DNA of 64,000 nt, taken from positions 1 through 64,000 of the forward strand of contig NZ_BNBZ01000038.1 in the NCBI RefSeq assembly GCF_014656215.1, written 5' to 3'. The position numbers and the translations under genes are program-made. Origin of the DNA: Streptomyces zaomyceticus (GTDB lineage: Bacteria > Actinomycetota > Actinomycetes > Streptomycetales > Streptomycetaceae). The notes beneath the pieces are model-generated. The model searched no databases and was not told the DNA's origin. It was given only the letters and a program-made list of their open reading frames with translations. Shown in pieces: positions 8,361 through 16,782 of the stretch (within the stretch, counting starts at the first letter, position 1; every line of letters starts with the position of its first letter).

Positions 8361-8864
8361 CTACTCCTCGACCTCCGTGCGGTACACACGCAGCCCCCGA
8401 CCCAGGTAGTTGGCCAGCGCGCTCGGGTGGTCGTGGGAGTTGGTGTGCAGCCACACCCTGCGGACTGCCTCCGCCCCCAGCGGTTCGGTCGCCCAGGCCT
8501 GGCGCAGCGCCAGCGTCAGGGCATGCCCGCCGAGTCCCCTGCCGATGTATTCCGGCAGCAGCCCGAACGTGCGGATCTCCACGTCGCCGCCGGGACACGG
8601 TTCCAGCGCGGTGACCCCGGCCGTCTCGCCCGCCAGTGCGAACAGCCAGTACTGGCGGAGCGGATGCTCCCGCGCCAGTTCGTCCCATTCGTGGTCGGAG
8701 CGCGACGAACTGCGCCACCCGTGGGCCGCTCCGACCCGGGCCTGCACCGAACGCACCAGCGCCGAAAGCCCCTCTTCACGCCGCAGGTCCAGCGAGGGCA
8801 CGTCCCTCCCCGGCCTCAGCTCACCGCGGTCGGTCATCTCCAGATACGTGACGGTCTTGGCCAT
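8361..8864 (-). CDS. GNAT family N-acetyltransferase
   Basis: A 167-residue acetyltransferase. The acetyl-CoA binding region is visible as LLPEYIGRGLGGHALTLALRQAW at about residues 100-122, with the R/Q-x-x-G-x-G/A pyrophosphate loop. A C-terminal segment HTNSHDHPSALANYLGRGL resembles the GNAT motif B. The substrate is unknown. The start codon lies only 12 bp from the truncation point of a decarboxylase remnant on the opposite strand, so this gene sits at a rearrangement joint and its promoter must lie within or beyond that remnant. Confidence 0.88.
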   Translation of the reverse strand: MAKTVTYLEMTDRGELRPGRDVPSLDLRREEGLSALVRSVQARVGAAHGWRSSSRSDHEWDELAREHPLRQYWLFALAGETAGVTALEPCPGGDVEIRTFGLLPEYIGRGLGGHALTLALRQAWATEPLGAEAVRRVWLHTNSHDHPSALANYLGRGLRVYRTEVEE

Positions 8865-8876
8865 ACCGGCACGTTA

Positions 8877-9794
8877 GCGGGAGCCCCCACCGCCCATGCC
8901 GCGGGAGTTCCGCTCGTCGTCGACGAGGCGTGGGGGTCCCATTTCGGCTTCCACCCCGCGCTTCCCTCCGGGGCGCTCTCGTCGGGCGCGGATCTCGTGA
9001 CGTCGAGTACGCACAAGCTGGGCGGCGCCCTCACGCAGTCGGCGATGCTGCACCTGGCCGACGGGCCGTTCGCGGACCGGCTGGAACCGCTCGTGGAGCG
9101 GGCGTTCCGGCTGGTGCAGTCGACCAGCGCCAGCTCCCTGCTGACCGCCTCGCTGGACCTGGCGCGCAGGAGTCTGGTCACGGAGGGGGACGCGACGGCG
9201 GCCTCGGTCGAGGCCGCGGACGCGGTGCGGCGCGCGGTCCGTGCGGGAGGCCGCTTCAAGGTGGTGAGCGACGGGTTCCGCGCCTTCCCCGACATCGTCG
9301 GCGTCGATCCGCTGCGGATCGCCCTCGACACCCGCGTCGGCGGGATCACGGGCCACGAGGCCCGGCGGCTGCTCTTCCGCGACCATCAGGTCATGGTCGA
9401 GGTATCGACCGACGCGGCGATCGTCGCCGTGATCGGCGCGGGACGCGTCCCCGACACGGACCGGTTCGTCGACGCGCTGCACACCCTGCCCTCACCGCTC
9501 GCCGGTTCCGCCGCGGCAGGGACCGTACTGGAGCTTCCGGCCCCCGGGTCCACGCGACTCACCGCGCGCGAGGCGTTCCTGAGCCCGAGCCGGGTGGTGC
9601 CGGCGGAACAGGCCGTCGGCCGGATCTCCGCGGACACCCTCGCCGCGTACCCGCCGGGCATCCCCAACGTGTTGCCCGGCGAGGTCGTCACCGCCGAGGT
9701 CGTCGACTTCCTCCGGCGGACCGCGGCGGCGCCGAACGGCCATGTCCGAGGCGCACTCGACCCGGGCGTCACGCGCCTGCGCGTCGTCGGCTGA
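8877..9794 (+). pseudogene. 5'-truncated Orn/Lys/Arg decarboxylase
   Basis: An open frame of about 305 codons encodes the PLP-binding large domain and C-terminal domain of a fold-type-I Orn/Lys/Arg decarboxylase. VPLVVDEAWGSHFGFHP precedes the PLP lysine motif STHKLGG. The end, AYPPGIPNVLPGEV, is the conserved substrate-binding segment. Intact family members of this size class have about 480 residues, so about 170 N-terminal residues are missing. There is no start codon or ribosome site at the edge, and homology stops abruptly 12 bp from the divergent GNAT start. The remaining frame has no stops, so truncation looks recent. Confidence 0.8.
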
Positions 9795-9837
9795 GGCTCA
9801 GGCCCCGCCCCGCCCCCGGCCCGGTGGGGGCCCGGCA

Positions 9838-10623
9838 TCAGCCGAGGACCTGGACGGCGTAGAGGGCGCCGACGGCGGTGGCGAGGGTGCCGAGGAGGAG
9901 GCGCAGGAAGGTCTCGGGGAGGCGGGTCTGGAAGTGGGCTCCGAGGTAGCCGCCGAGGAGGCCGCCCAGTCCGCAGGCGATCCCCAACGGCCAGTCGGGG
10001 GCGATCGAGCCCTCGGCGGCCAGGGACAGCAGCGCGTACGTGCCCGCCCCGACGACCGAGGTCACGAACGTGGACGCGAGGGCGGCCGGAGCGACCTCGG
10101 CGACCGGCACCCCCCGTCCGGCGAGGATCGGCCCGAGGAGGGAGCCCCCGCCGATCCCGTAGATCCCGCCGACCGTGCCCACCACCAGGGCCAGACCGCC
10201 GGTCGCCCGCGCCGACAGCCCGCGGACCGGCCGCTCCCCGGCGGCCGGTCGCAGGGTCCGCGCGCACAGCCACAGGCCGAGCGGCAGGAGGAAGGCGGCG
10301 ATCAGCAGACGGAAGACGGTCGGGCCGGGGATGGCGAACACCCGGACGACCGCGCCGACCACGACCCCCGGCACGGTTCCGGCGAGCAGAAGGCGGGTGA
10401 GCGGGCCGCCGAGCCTCCCGGCACGGGCATGACGGAGCAGGGCGCCGGGACCGGCGACGACGTTGTACAGGAGGTTCGTGGGTGTCACCGCGGGCGACGG
10501 CACACCCAGGACACTGACCTGCACCGGCAGCAGGAACACCGCGCCGGAGACCCCGGCGGGGGCCGTCACCACCGAGATCACCAGCCCGGCGGCGAAGCCG
10601 AGCAGACCCGAGGACCAGTTCAC
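9838..10623 (-). CDS. TauE/SafE family sulfite/organosulfur exporter-like permease
   Basis: A 261-residue membrane protein with about seven to eight hydrophobic segments and the glycine-rich signature GGIYGIGGGSLLGP (about residues 130-143), characteristic of the TauE/SafE (DUF81) family. These proteins are associated with export of sulfite or sulfoacetate or import of small organic anions. The GTG at 10623 is chosen because hydrophobic sequence begins soon after it; a GTG 28 codons earlier is possible. It lies downstream of, and on the same strand as, the NCS2 permease/arylsulfotransferase pair, with a 132-bp gap. A link to sulfur metabolism is inferred from family and neighbours. Confidence 0.85.
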   Translation of the reverse strand: MNWSSGLLGFAAGLVISVVTAPAGVSGAVFLLPVQVSVLGVPSPAVTPTNLLYNVVAGPGALLRHARAGRLGGPLTRLLLAGTVPGVVVGAVVRVFAIPGPTVFRLLIAAFLLPLGLWLCARTLRPAAGERPVRGLSARATGGLALVVGTVGGIYGIGGGSLLGPILAGRGVPVAEVAPAALASTFVTSVVGAGTYALLSLAAEGSIAPDWPLGIACGLGGLLGGYLGAHFQTRLPETFLRLLLGTLATAVGALYAVQVLG

Positions 10624-10755
10624 CGCACGACCCGTTCGAAGATCACGGGTCAAGTATCCGCAGAGGCGGCCGAGTTCGACTCGGAGGGGTACGTCGACCG
10701 CGCACACCGTCGTCCGGCCCGGCGCGGTTCACGCCGTCGTGCGATCCGACGCGGG

Positions 10756-12171
10756 TCACGAGGGCGGGGCCGTCCTTCCCGCGTCGGTGCCGTGTTCGCG
10801 GTCACGGCGGACGGGCCGTAGGAGCGCGGTGAGGACGACCGCCGTCAATGTGCCGGCGACGACGCCGCTGCCCAGGATCGTACGGGCCCAGGCGGGGAAC
10901 CCCGCGTACAGGTCCGGGCTGAGCAGCGGCAGCAGTCCCGCGGTCAGCGCGAGCGCCGCCGTCAGGCTGCCCGGACCCGTGCCGGACAGATCGGCCCGGC
11001 GGAGCATCTCGACGCCCATCACGGCGATGACGGCGTACACGACGAGGGCCGCGCCGCCGACGACGGCCTCCGGTATGCCGGCCAGCGCGCGGGACACCGG
11101 CGTGGCCAGACCGAGGCCGACCAGCAGGACGCCCGCTCCGGCGGTCACGAAGCGGCTGCGGACTCCGGTGAGCCGGCCGATGCCGATGTTCTCCGCACTG
11201 GTCACCATGAGTGACGTGCCGAACAGGCCGCCCACCATCGAGACGAGGGCGTCGGCCCGGGCGACCCGCGGAACGTCCCGCTCGGGGGCGGGAGTCCGGC
11301 CGACGGTCTCGCTGTTGAGCACGGTCTGCCCGGTGATCTCGGCCAGGGTGGTGAGGCTGAACACGAGCAGGGGCAGGGCGGCGACCAGGTCGAACCGGGG
11401 CGACCCGAACGGCAGGAGGTCCGGCAGGGCGAAGCCGCTGCCGACCGCCGGGGCGAAGGCCCCGAGGCCGGTCGTCACCGCCACGACGGTTCCGGTGGCC
11501 ATCCCGATGAGGACGGAGGTCTGGCGCCAGACTCCGCGCAGGAACACGTACGCGGCGACGGTCGCCGCCACCGTCAGCGCGGCGAGGAGCACCGCGCGCG
11601 GTTCGCCGGTGCCGTCCGGCCCGGTGACGAGCCGGGCGGCGACCCGGATCATCGCGATCCCGATGAGCAGCACGGTCACACCCATGACCAGGGGCGGGAA
11701 GAGCCGTACGACACGGGCGTACAGGGGCAGTACGGAGAGCAGCAGGGCCGCGGCCAGGAGGACGGCACCGGTGGCGGTCGGCGCCCCGTGTTCCTGGGCG
11801 ATCTGGAGGAACAGCGCGGTCGCGGCGCCGCCGGGCAGCATCACGAACGGCAGACGGCCGCCGATCCGCCACACTCCGAGGGACTGGAGCAGGGCGCCCG
11901 CGCCGCACAGCAGCAGGACCGCGCTGAGCAGCGAGGCCGTGGCTCCCGGCGGCATCTTCAGGGTGCCCGCGACGAGGAAGACGGTGGAGACGGGGGCGGC
12001 GATCATCGCCAGGACGTGCTGGGCGGCCAGCGGTACGAGCCGCCGCAGCGGAACCGGCGCCTCATCGGGCTCGGTGGCTTTGACGGCTTCGGCGGAGTCT
12101 TCGGTTTCGGCGGCTCCGACGGACCGGGGCGGCGGGGCGGAGCCGGGATCGGTGTCTCGGGTGGTCGTCAC
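10756..12171 (-). CDS. NCS2-family nucleobase/uracil-xanthine permease
   Basis: A 471-residue membrane transporter with about 12 to 14 helices, of the nucleobase:cation symporter-2 family (uracil, xanthine and ascorbate permeases). The family's conserved block is seen at SLTTLAEITGQTVLNSETVGR and the following GLFGTSLMVTSAENIG (about residues 280-330). The polar N-terminal 45 residues are acidic and unlike the family. The GTG start shares four bases (GTGA) with the stop of the upstream arylsulfotransferase-like gene, so the two proteins are translationally coupled. That coupling to a sulfotransferase-like protein is unusual for a nucleobase permease and suggests that the substrate may not be a nucleobase. 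Confidence 0.85.
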   Translation of the reverse strand: MTTTRDTDPGSAPPPRSVGAAETEDSAEAVKATEPDEAPVPLRRLVPLAAQHVLAMIAAPVSTVFLVAGTLKMPPGATASLLSAVLLLCGAGALLQSLGVWRIGGRLPFVMLPGGAATALFLQIAQEHGAPTATGAVLLAAALLLSVLPLYARVVRLFPPLVMGVTVLLIGIAMIRVAARLVTGPDGTGEPRAVLLAALTVAATVAAYVFLRGVWRQTSVLIGMATGTVVAVTTGLGAFAPAVGSGFALPDLLPFGSPRFDLVAALPLLVFSLTTLAEITGQTVLNSETVGRTPAPERDVPRVARADALVSMVGGLFGTSLMVTSAENIGIGRLTGVRSRFVTAGAGVLLVGLGLATPVSRALAGIPEAVVGGAALVVYAVIAVMGVEMLRRADLSGTGPGSLTAALALTAGLLPLLSPDLYAGFPAWARTILGSGVVAGTLTAVVLTALLRPVRRDREHGTDAGRTAPPS

Positions 12172-13292
12172 GCCGTCTCCTCCAGCCACGGGATCTCGGC
12201 CGCGGAGTAACGGTAGGCGCGGAAGACGGCGTTGGGCTCGGACGGGAAGAGGCCCCGGACCTCGCTCTCGCCGTATCCGCCGAAGTGCGGGACGACGTAC
12301 TCCCAGCACAGATAGCCGTCCTTCGTCACCTCGAAGAGCCGCCCGGACGGGGAGTCGGTGACGAGGGTGTTGCCGTTGGGCAGGCGCTGCGCGGAGCCCA
12401 TGAACGGCGCGAAGAAGAATTCGCGGGCCGGGTCGTGGTACTCCCAGACGACGTCGCCGCCTGCCCGGTCGATCTCGACGACGCGGGAGTACGGCACGTC
12501 GTGTCCGGGGCGGAAGACGCCGTTGTCGAAGACCAGCAGCCGTCCGTCGTCCAGTTCGGTGGGCGCGTGCTGCTGGCTGACCGTGCCGGGCCGGCTGCGC
12601 CAGAGGATCTCGCCGGTGTCGCGGCCGATGACGACGACCGCCGAGACGCTGCGCAGACTGGCGAGGATGTTGCCGTCCCTCAGGGGCGTGACGCTGTTGA
12701 TGAGGGGCCAGTGTTCGCGGGCGTACGCCTCGTGGAGGGCGAAGGACTCCCGGTCGAGGTGCTCGGCGGCGCGCCAGGACCAGAGGAGTTCGCCGTCGGG
12801 GCCGACCTCCCTGATGGTGTCGGCCCAGACCACGCCGTCCGCGGCTTCGGAACCGGGCACCCCGCCCCGTACCGTCGCGGCCTCGGCGCCGGTCAGGGGC
12901 TCCAGGGCGGTGTAGAGGATGCGGCCGTCGTCGAGATGGTGGGCGTCGTGGTGCTGGAGGGGGTCCCGGTGCTCCCGGAGGACGGTGCCGTCGGATGCCG
13001 CCCGGAGCATGACGCCGCCCCGGTACTTGTGCCACATGGGGAAGAGGGCCGGCTCGCCCGGGAGTACGCCGTTGTAGGCGAGGCTTCCGTCGGCGAGCAG
13101 CCGGGCGTGGCGGCCGGGCCGGTGGGGAAGGTCCCAGCGGTGCGCGGTGCGGCCCTGGATGTCGACGAGGTAGACCTCCCCGGTGCCGGTGAGCGGCGCG
13201 TAGAGGGTGTAGCCGTCGTACACGGCCGTCTCGTCGCAGGCGATGAGGCCGGTGGGGCGTCGGCGGCGTGAGTTCTGGTCGATCGGGGGCAC
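12168..13292 (-). CDS. Arylsulfotransferase (ASST)-like beta-propeller protein
   Basis: A 374-residue protein of the arylsulfotransferase family. Repeated blades are visible, such as VYDGYTLYAPLTGTGEVYLVD near the start, HDAHHLDDGRILYTA in the middle and MGSAQRLPNGNTLVTDSPSGRLFEV near the end. Family enzymes transfer sulfate between phenolic esters and phenols through a catalytic histidine; candidate His residues lie in the QHHDAHH run. No signal peptide is seen, unlike periplasmic ASSTs of enterobacteria. The GTG at 13292 is preferred (TGGAG eight bases upstream). The gene reads away from a divergent XRE-cupin regulator whose likely operator lies just upstream. Confidence 0.8.
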   Translation of the reverse strand: MPPIDQNSRRRRPTGLIACDETAVYDGYTLYAPLTGTGEVYLVDIQGRTAHRWDLPHRPGRHARLLADGSLAYNGVLPGEPALFPMWHKYRGGVMLRAASDGTVLREHRDPLQHHDAHHLDDGRILYTALEPLTGAEAATVRGGVPGSEAADGVVWADTIREVGPDGELLWSWRAAEHLDRESFALHEAYAREHWPLINSVTPLRDGNILASLRSVSAVVVIGRDTGEILWRSRPGTVSQQHAPTELDDGRLLVFDNGVFRPGHDVPYSRVVEIDRAGGDVVWEYHDPAREFFFAPFMGSAQRLPNGNTLVTDSPSGRLFEVTKDGYLCWEYVVPHFGGYGESEVRGLFPSEPNAVFRAYRYSAAEIPWLEETA

Positions 13293-13326
13293 GGCGGAAC
13301 TCCAGTCGTCAGTCGTCGGTCGAGTC

Positions 13327-13362
13327 GTCAAAGTTTCTTTGACACCATCAATCGACTTTGAC
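13327..13362. promoter_or_regulatory. GTCAAAG inverted and direct repeats: candidate XRE-cupin operator
   Basis: In the divergent spacer, 13327-13343 is a perfect inverted repeat GTCAAAG-TTT-CTTTGAC. A third half-site CTTTGAC lies at 13356-13362, 19 bp after the second. Position and symmetry fit an operator for the XRE-cupin regulator that controls both the arylsulfotransferase operon and its own gene. Confidence 0.6.
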
Positions 13363-13501
13363 GCTAGAGCTGTTGTGTGACGGGCGTGTGTCGGCAGTGC
13401 GAAACCGTCTCCGGGTTCCCGGCGCAAGCCGCGTAAGGTGCCGTCAGGCGCCGTCGACCAGGCAGAACGACGCCGTGGGGCGGGGGAAGGACGGGACATC
13501 C

Positions 13502-14056
13502 ATGGAGGCCGTGAACACACCCCGGGTGGGCGCCGCCGTACGCCGACGGCGACGGGCGCTCGATCTGACGCTCGCCGACGTGGCCGAACGCAGCGGCCTG
13601 TCCTCGCCGTTCCTCAGCCAGATCGAGAACGACCGGGCGCGCCCGAGCATGCGGTCCCTGCAGCGGATCGCGGACGCGCTCGGCACGACGGCGGTCCAGC
13701 TGCTCGCGGCCTCGGACGAGACGCGCACGGTCGACATGGTGCGCGCCGGTGACGACAGCGGCCTCGACCGGGAGGCACGCGTCCGGCCGGTGGTACGCGG
13801 CCGCCATCAGCTGCACGCCCTGGAGTTCGTCGGCGAGCACGAGGCGGACCGCGAGTTCCGGCACCGCAACGACGAGTTGATGTACGTGGCGGACGGCGCG
13901 GCGGAGGTGGAGGCGGACGGCCGGATCCACCGGCTGGCGCGCGGGGACACCCTGCTGCTCTCCGGCGGCGTCCGGCACCGCTGGCGCACGACCGAACCGG
14001 GCTCGCGGGTCCTGGTGGTCGCGATCGGTGATCACGTGGAGGTACTGGGGTCCTGA
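13502..14056 (+). CDS. XRE-family regulator with C-terminal cupin domain
   Basis: A 184-residue regulator with an XRE helix-turn-helix (about residues 8-62, including LADVAERSGLSSPFLSQIEN) and a cupin sensor domain (about 105-180; HRNDELMYVADG and GDTLLLSGGVRHRW). Members of this class usually sense small metabolites such as amino acids or polyamines through the cupin barrel. The ATG at 13502 follows a GGAAGGA-like ribosome site; an upstream in-frame start would lie in sequence without coding character. It is divergent from the arylsulfotransferase-NCS2 permease operon and is its probable regulator. Confidence 0.9.
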   Translation: MEAVNTPRVGAAVRRRRRALDLTLADVAERSGLSSPFLSQIENDRARPSMRSLQRIADALGTTAVQLLAASDETRTVDMVRAGDDSGLDREARVRPVVRGRHQLHALEFVGEHEADREFRHRNDELMYVADGAAEVEADGRIHRLARGDTLLLSGGVRHRWRTTEPGSRVLVVAIGDHVEVLGS

Positions 14057-14110
14057 CGCGGGCGTGGTGGCGGCACGTCAGAACCGGTCGACGGGGTGGC
14101 CAACGGGGGC

Positions 14111-14148
14111 GGCCGGGGTCCCGTGCGTCCTCGCACGGGACCCCGGCC
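14111..14148. terminator. Bidirectional terminator hairpin
   Basis: A perfect 17-bp stem (14111-14127 with 14132-14148) closed by the loop TCCT lies between the convergent XRE-cupin and sulfatase genes. There is no U-tract, as is common in Streptomyces. Confidence 0.8.
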
Positions 14149-14220
14149 GGCAGGGGTCGCACCTGCGACGCCCGACCTGCGGTGTCGCAGGCGGTGTCCT
14201 GGGCGGTGTCGTAGCGGCGG

Positions 14221-15627
14221 TCAGGACACCCGGTCGGCGGCGAGCCGGGCCGCCAGGGCGGGAATGCCGAGGGCCTGCTCCTGGGCGGGGGTGGCCTGGT
14301 ACAGCTTGTTGGTCAGCTGGTGCGGGTCGTTCGCCAGGTCGTAGTACTCGCGGAACTTCACCTGCCCGGTGCCGGAGACCGTTCCGTTCCCGTCGGTCGT
14401 CAGGTCGTAGTACTCCGTGTACTGCTTGTCCTTGGCGACGTACGAGGACCAGGTCGGCGCCCCGCCGGTGCCCGTGCCCTGCTTCCACCACTCCACCAGC
14501 AGGTGGTCGCGGCTGTGCGAGGAGAGCAGGGACGTGCCGTCCTGCGGCGCGCTCGGGTTGATGCCCGCCGCGTCGAGGATGGTCGGCGCGATGTCGATGT
14601 TCGCGACGATGCGGTTGTCCACCGTTCCCGCGCCCAGGCCGCCGGCCGGCCAGGAGAGGAGGAACGGCACCTCGTGCGCCTGCCGGTAGGGCACGGACTT
14701 GGCGGTCCAGCCGTGGTCGCCCCAGCCGAAGCCGTTGTCGCCGATGTAGATGACGAGGGTGTTGTCGAGCTGGCCCAACTCCTGGAGCTTGTCCTTGAAC
14801 GCCTGCACCGCGTCGTCGACGGAGAGCAGCGTGCGCAGCTGCTCGGCGCGGATCCGCCGGCCGTCGGCGAGGGTGCCGGTGGCGTTCTTGATGTAGGCCG
14901 GTTTGTCGCTGCGATCGTCCTCGGGGACGGAAGGCCTGCCGTTCCATGCGGGAACGGTCGTGTCGGCGTACTTGGGCTCGGGTGTGCGGGGGCCGTGGGA
15001 GGCGTAGGGGGTGACGTACGCGAACCAGGGGCGGGGGTCGTCGGCGGCCTTGTCGAGGAAGTCCAGCGTGCGGTTCCTGATGATCGTGGTGGTGTAGCCG
15101 CTGATCGTCCGGACCGTGCCGTCGACGTTCCACTGCCGGTCGACGAATCCCGGCTGGAGCAGGGCGAACTCCTCGAAGTGCGGCAGGTTGTCGGCCAGCG
15201 TCCAGGAGTTGAGGTACTTGCCGAAGAGCCCGGTGCGGTAGCCCGCCTGCTTGAGGTACTTCTGCACGGTGGTGCTCTGGTCGAGCTCGTACGAGGCCTT
15301 GTTGTTGCGCACGCCGTGGTTGTGGGCGTGCCGGCCGGAGAACACGCTGGAGCGCGAGGGCGAGCACAGCGGGGTGGTGACATGACCGTTGGTGAACCGT
15401 ACGCCCTGGTCGGCGAGCCAGCCGACGGTCTTGGGCAGGGCCCACTCGGTCTGCTTGGGCTGGTCGTCGGTGACGATCAGCAGGATGTTGGGGCGGGCGG
15501 CGGCAGCGGCGGGGCCCGCTCCGGCGATCTGGGCGAGGCCGGGTACCGCGGTGGCGGCGGCGACGGCGGCGGCTCCGCCGAGGAATCCGCGGCGGCTCAC
15601 CACCGGTGGGCGTCGGTTCTCACTCAT
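14221..15627 (-). CDS. Tat-exported sulfatase
   Basis: A 468-residue enzyme of the type I sulfatase family (alkaline-phosphatase superfamily), which hydrolyses sulfate esters. A twin-arginine signal is present (SRRGFLGG at residues 11-18, hydrophobic to about 45). Mature features include the metal aspartates TDD (53-55) and the sulfatase signature CSPSR starting at Cys88, which is converted to formylglycine in active enzymes. GDNGFGWGDHGW follows later (about 300). The ATG at 15627 has AGGAGG nine bases upstream. The 5' region holds a short leader-peptide gene 143 bp upstream, suggesting cysteine-dependent control. The natural substrate (aryl, alkyl or sugar sulfate) cannot be told from sequence. 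Confidence 0.9.
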   Translation of the reverse strand: MSENRRPPVVSRRGFLGGAAAVAAATAVPGLAQIAGAGPAAAAARPNILLIVTDDQPKQTEWALPKTVGWLADQGVRFTNGHVTTPLCSPSRSSVFSGRHAHNHGVRNNKASYELDQSTTVQKYLKQAGYRTGLFGKYLNSWTLADNLPHFEEFALLQPGFVDRQWNVDGTVRTISGYTTTIIRNRTLDFLDKAADDPRPWFAYVTPYASHGPRTPEPKYADTTVPAWNGRPSVPEDDRSDKPAYIKNATGTLADGRRIRAEQLRTLLSVDDAVQAFKDKLQELGQLDNTLVIYIGDNGFGWGDHGWTAKSVPYRQAHEVPFLLSWPAGGLGAGTVDNRIVANIDIAPTILDAAGINPSAPQDGTSLLSSHSRDHLLVEWWKQGTGTGGAPTWSSYVAKDKQYTEYYDLTTDGNGTVSGTGQVKFREYYDLANDPHQLTNKLYQATPAQEQALGIPALAARLAADRVS

Positions 15628-15770
15628 GGTGTGCGTTCCTCCTGGTGCGTCGGCGTACGGGGGCACGACGGCCGGCGGCCACCGGTCGTCGGCCGGGCTG
15701 CGGGGAAAAGGGGTGCACGGCGGGACCCGGGCGAGGGCGCCGGGTGGGGATCCCGCGGGGAGGGAGGCGT

Positions 15771-15857
15771 TCAGCGCGCCTCGGAGACCGTACAGAGGGC
15801 GCTCGCCGCGTGCCCGTGGTCGACGTGACGACGGGCAGTGAGGATTCCTGCTGCCAT
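15771..15857 (-). CDS. Putative cysteine-type leader peptide (28 residues)
   Basis: A 28-codon frame begins at the ATG at 15857 and contains RRHVDHGHAASALC. This matches the conserved RRHxDxxxxxSAxC pattern of short actinobacterial leader peptides that precede sulfur-assimilation genes. It is followed after 143 bp by the sulfatase on the same strand. A CATAGT -10-like box at 15867-15872 lies nine bases before the ATG, so the transcript is probably leaderless. A GTG two codons earlier is an alternative start. In related cases translation of a late Cys codon is thought to control expression of the downstream gene. GC-rich dyads in the 143-bp spacer could provide the switch, but I could not model them. 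Confidence 0.7.
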   Translation of the reverse strand: MAAGILTARRHVDHGHAASALCTVSEAR

Positions 15858-16114
15858 GGGCACGACACTATGGTGGGCCCAACTCCGTTTCCATGTACGG
15901 AAGATGAAATGACCTGAGGCCGACTTCTCGGGGCACGGCCGGCAGCGCCGACGCCACCGGACCGACCCCGGATCCGTTCCGTTCCCGCGCGTGTTCGCGC
16001 CGCGCCGGTGTACACCCGCATGCGCCCGGCCAGGGCCCCGGACGGGCGGCACATCGCCTTCGCCCCCGAGATCGACCCTCCCCGGCCACTCACCGCCCGC
16101 CGGGACGGCGCCCG

Positions 16115-16693
16115 TCAGACCACGGAGAGCCGTTCCACCAGCAGTTCCAGCCTCAGCCCGGTGTCCTCCGGCGGCAGCCGTCCCGCCCGGGTGAGGGTCG
16201 CGACACCGTGCAGCGCCGCCCAGAACGTCTCGGTGAACAGGCCGGGGTGGACACCGTCCCCGGCCACCTCGCCGAGGCACTCCAGCAGCGCGGCGAAAGC
16301 GTCCTTGAGCGGTTCCGGGGTGTCCTCTCGCGCGTACGGGAGACCCCCGTCGAGCTGGAAGATGGCGTCGTAGACCGCCGGATGGCGTTCGGCGAAATCG
16401 AGGTAGGCGCGGGCGAGGGCGGCGACCCGTGCGCGCGGGCCGTCCGCGGCGGCGGTCGCGGCCCGCACCGCCGCGGCGAGCTCGGCGGCACCCTGGAGGG
16501 CGACGGCGCCGATGATCTCCCGCTTGCCGCGGAAGTGGCTGTAGAGGACGGGCTGGCTGTACTCGATGCGCTCGGCGAGCCGGCGCGTGGTGACCGCGTC
16601 CCAGCCCTGCTGCTCGGCGAGTTCGCGGGCCGTCTCCACGATGAGGCGCTCACGGTCCGCCCGTTCGCGCTGCTTGCGTTCCTGTACCGACAT
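16115..16693 (-). CDS. TetR family transcriptional regulator
   Basis: A 192-residue TetR protein with an N-terminal helix-turn-helix (about residues 14-60, including TTRRLAERIEYSQPVLYSHFRGK) and a C-terminal WHG-type or similar ligand domain. It is divergent from a DUF1772 membrane protein with 89 bp between the starts. That spacer carries two matching CTAGC-N3-GCTAG palindromes, so autoregulation and repression of the DUF1772 gene are likely. A TAGGAT box six bases before the ATG overlaps one palindrome and suggests a leaderless transcript. Confidence 0.9.
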   Translation of the reverse strand: MSVQERKQRERADRERLIVETARELAEQQGWDAVTTRRLAERIEYSQPVLYSHFRGKREIIGAVALQGAAELAAAVRAATAAADGPRARVAALARAYLDFAERHPAVYDAIFQLDGGLPYAREDTPEPLKDAFAALLECLGEVAGDGVHPGLFTETFWAALHGVATLTRAGRLPPEDTGLRLELLVERLSVV

Positions 16694-16702
16694 GATTCGA
16701 TC

Positions 16703-16766
16703 CTAGCACCGCTAGACAATCGAGCGGCAGTAGTACTAGCGTTGCCACATCACCTAGCGGCGCTAG
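16703..16766. promoter_or_regulatory. Paired CTAGC-N3-GCTAG operators between TetR and DUF1772 genes
   Basis: CTAGCACCGCTAG lies at 16703-16715 and CTAGCGGCGCTAG at 16754-16766. A degenerate third site begins with CTAGC at 16736. The second site overlaps a possible -10 box (TAGATC, 16764-16769) paired with TTGCCA (16742-16747) for the DUF1772 gene, so bound repressor would block RNA polymerase. Confidence 0.7.
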
Positions 16767-16782
16767 ATCCCAGGAGGGGCAC

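Noticed and set aside
8874..8876. TTA codon at the edge of the decarboxylase remnant, considered as a bldA-dependent regulatory codon
   Set aside because: It lies outside the recognisable homology, just before the truncation point, and the gene has no start.
10624..10707. Extension of the TauE/SafE protein to a GTG 28 codons upstream, also considered as a leader peptide
   Set aside because: The added residues are polar with two Cys and do not match family members or the RRHxD leader pattern. The GTG at 10623 lies closer to the first helix.
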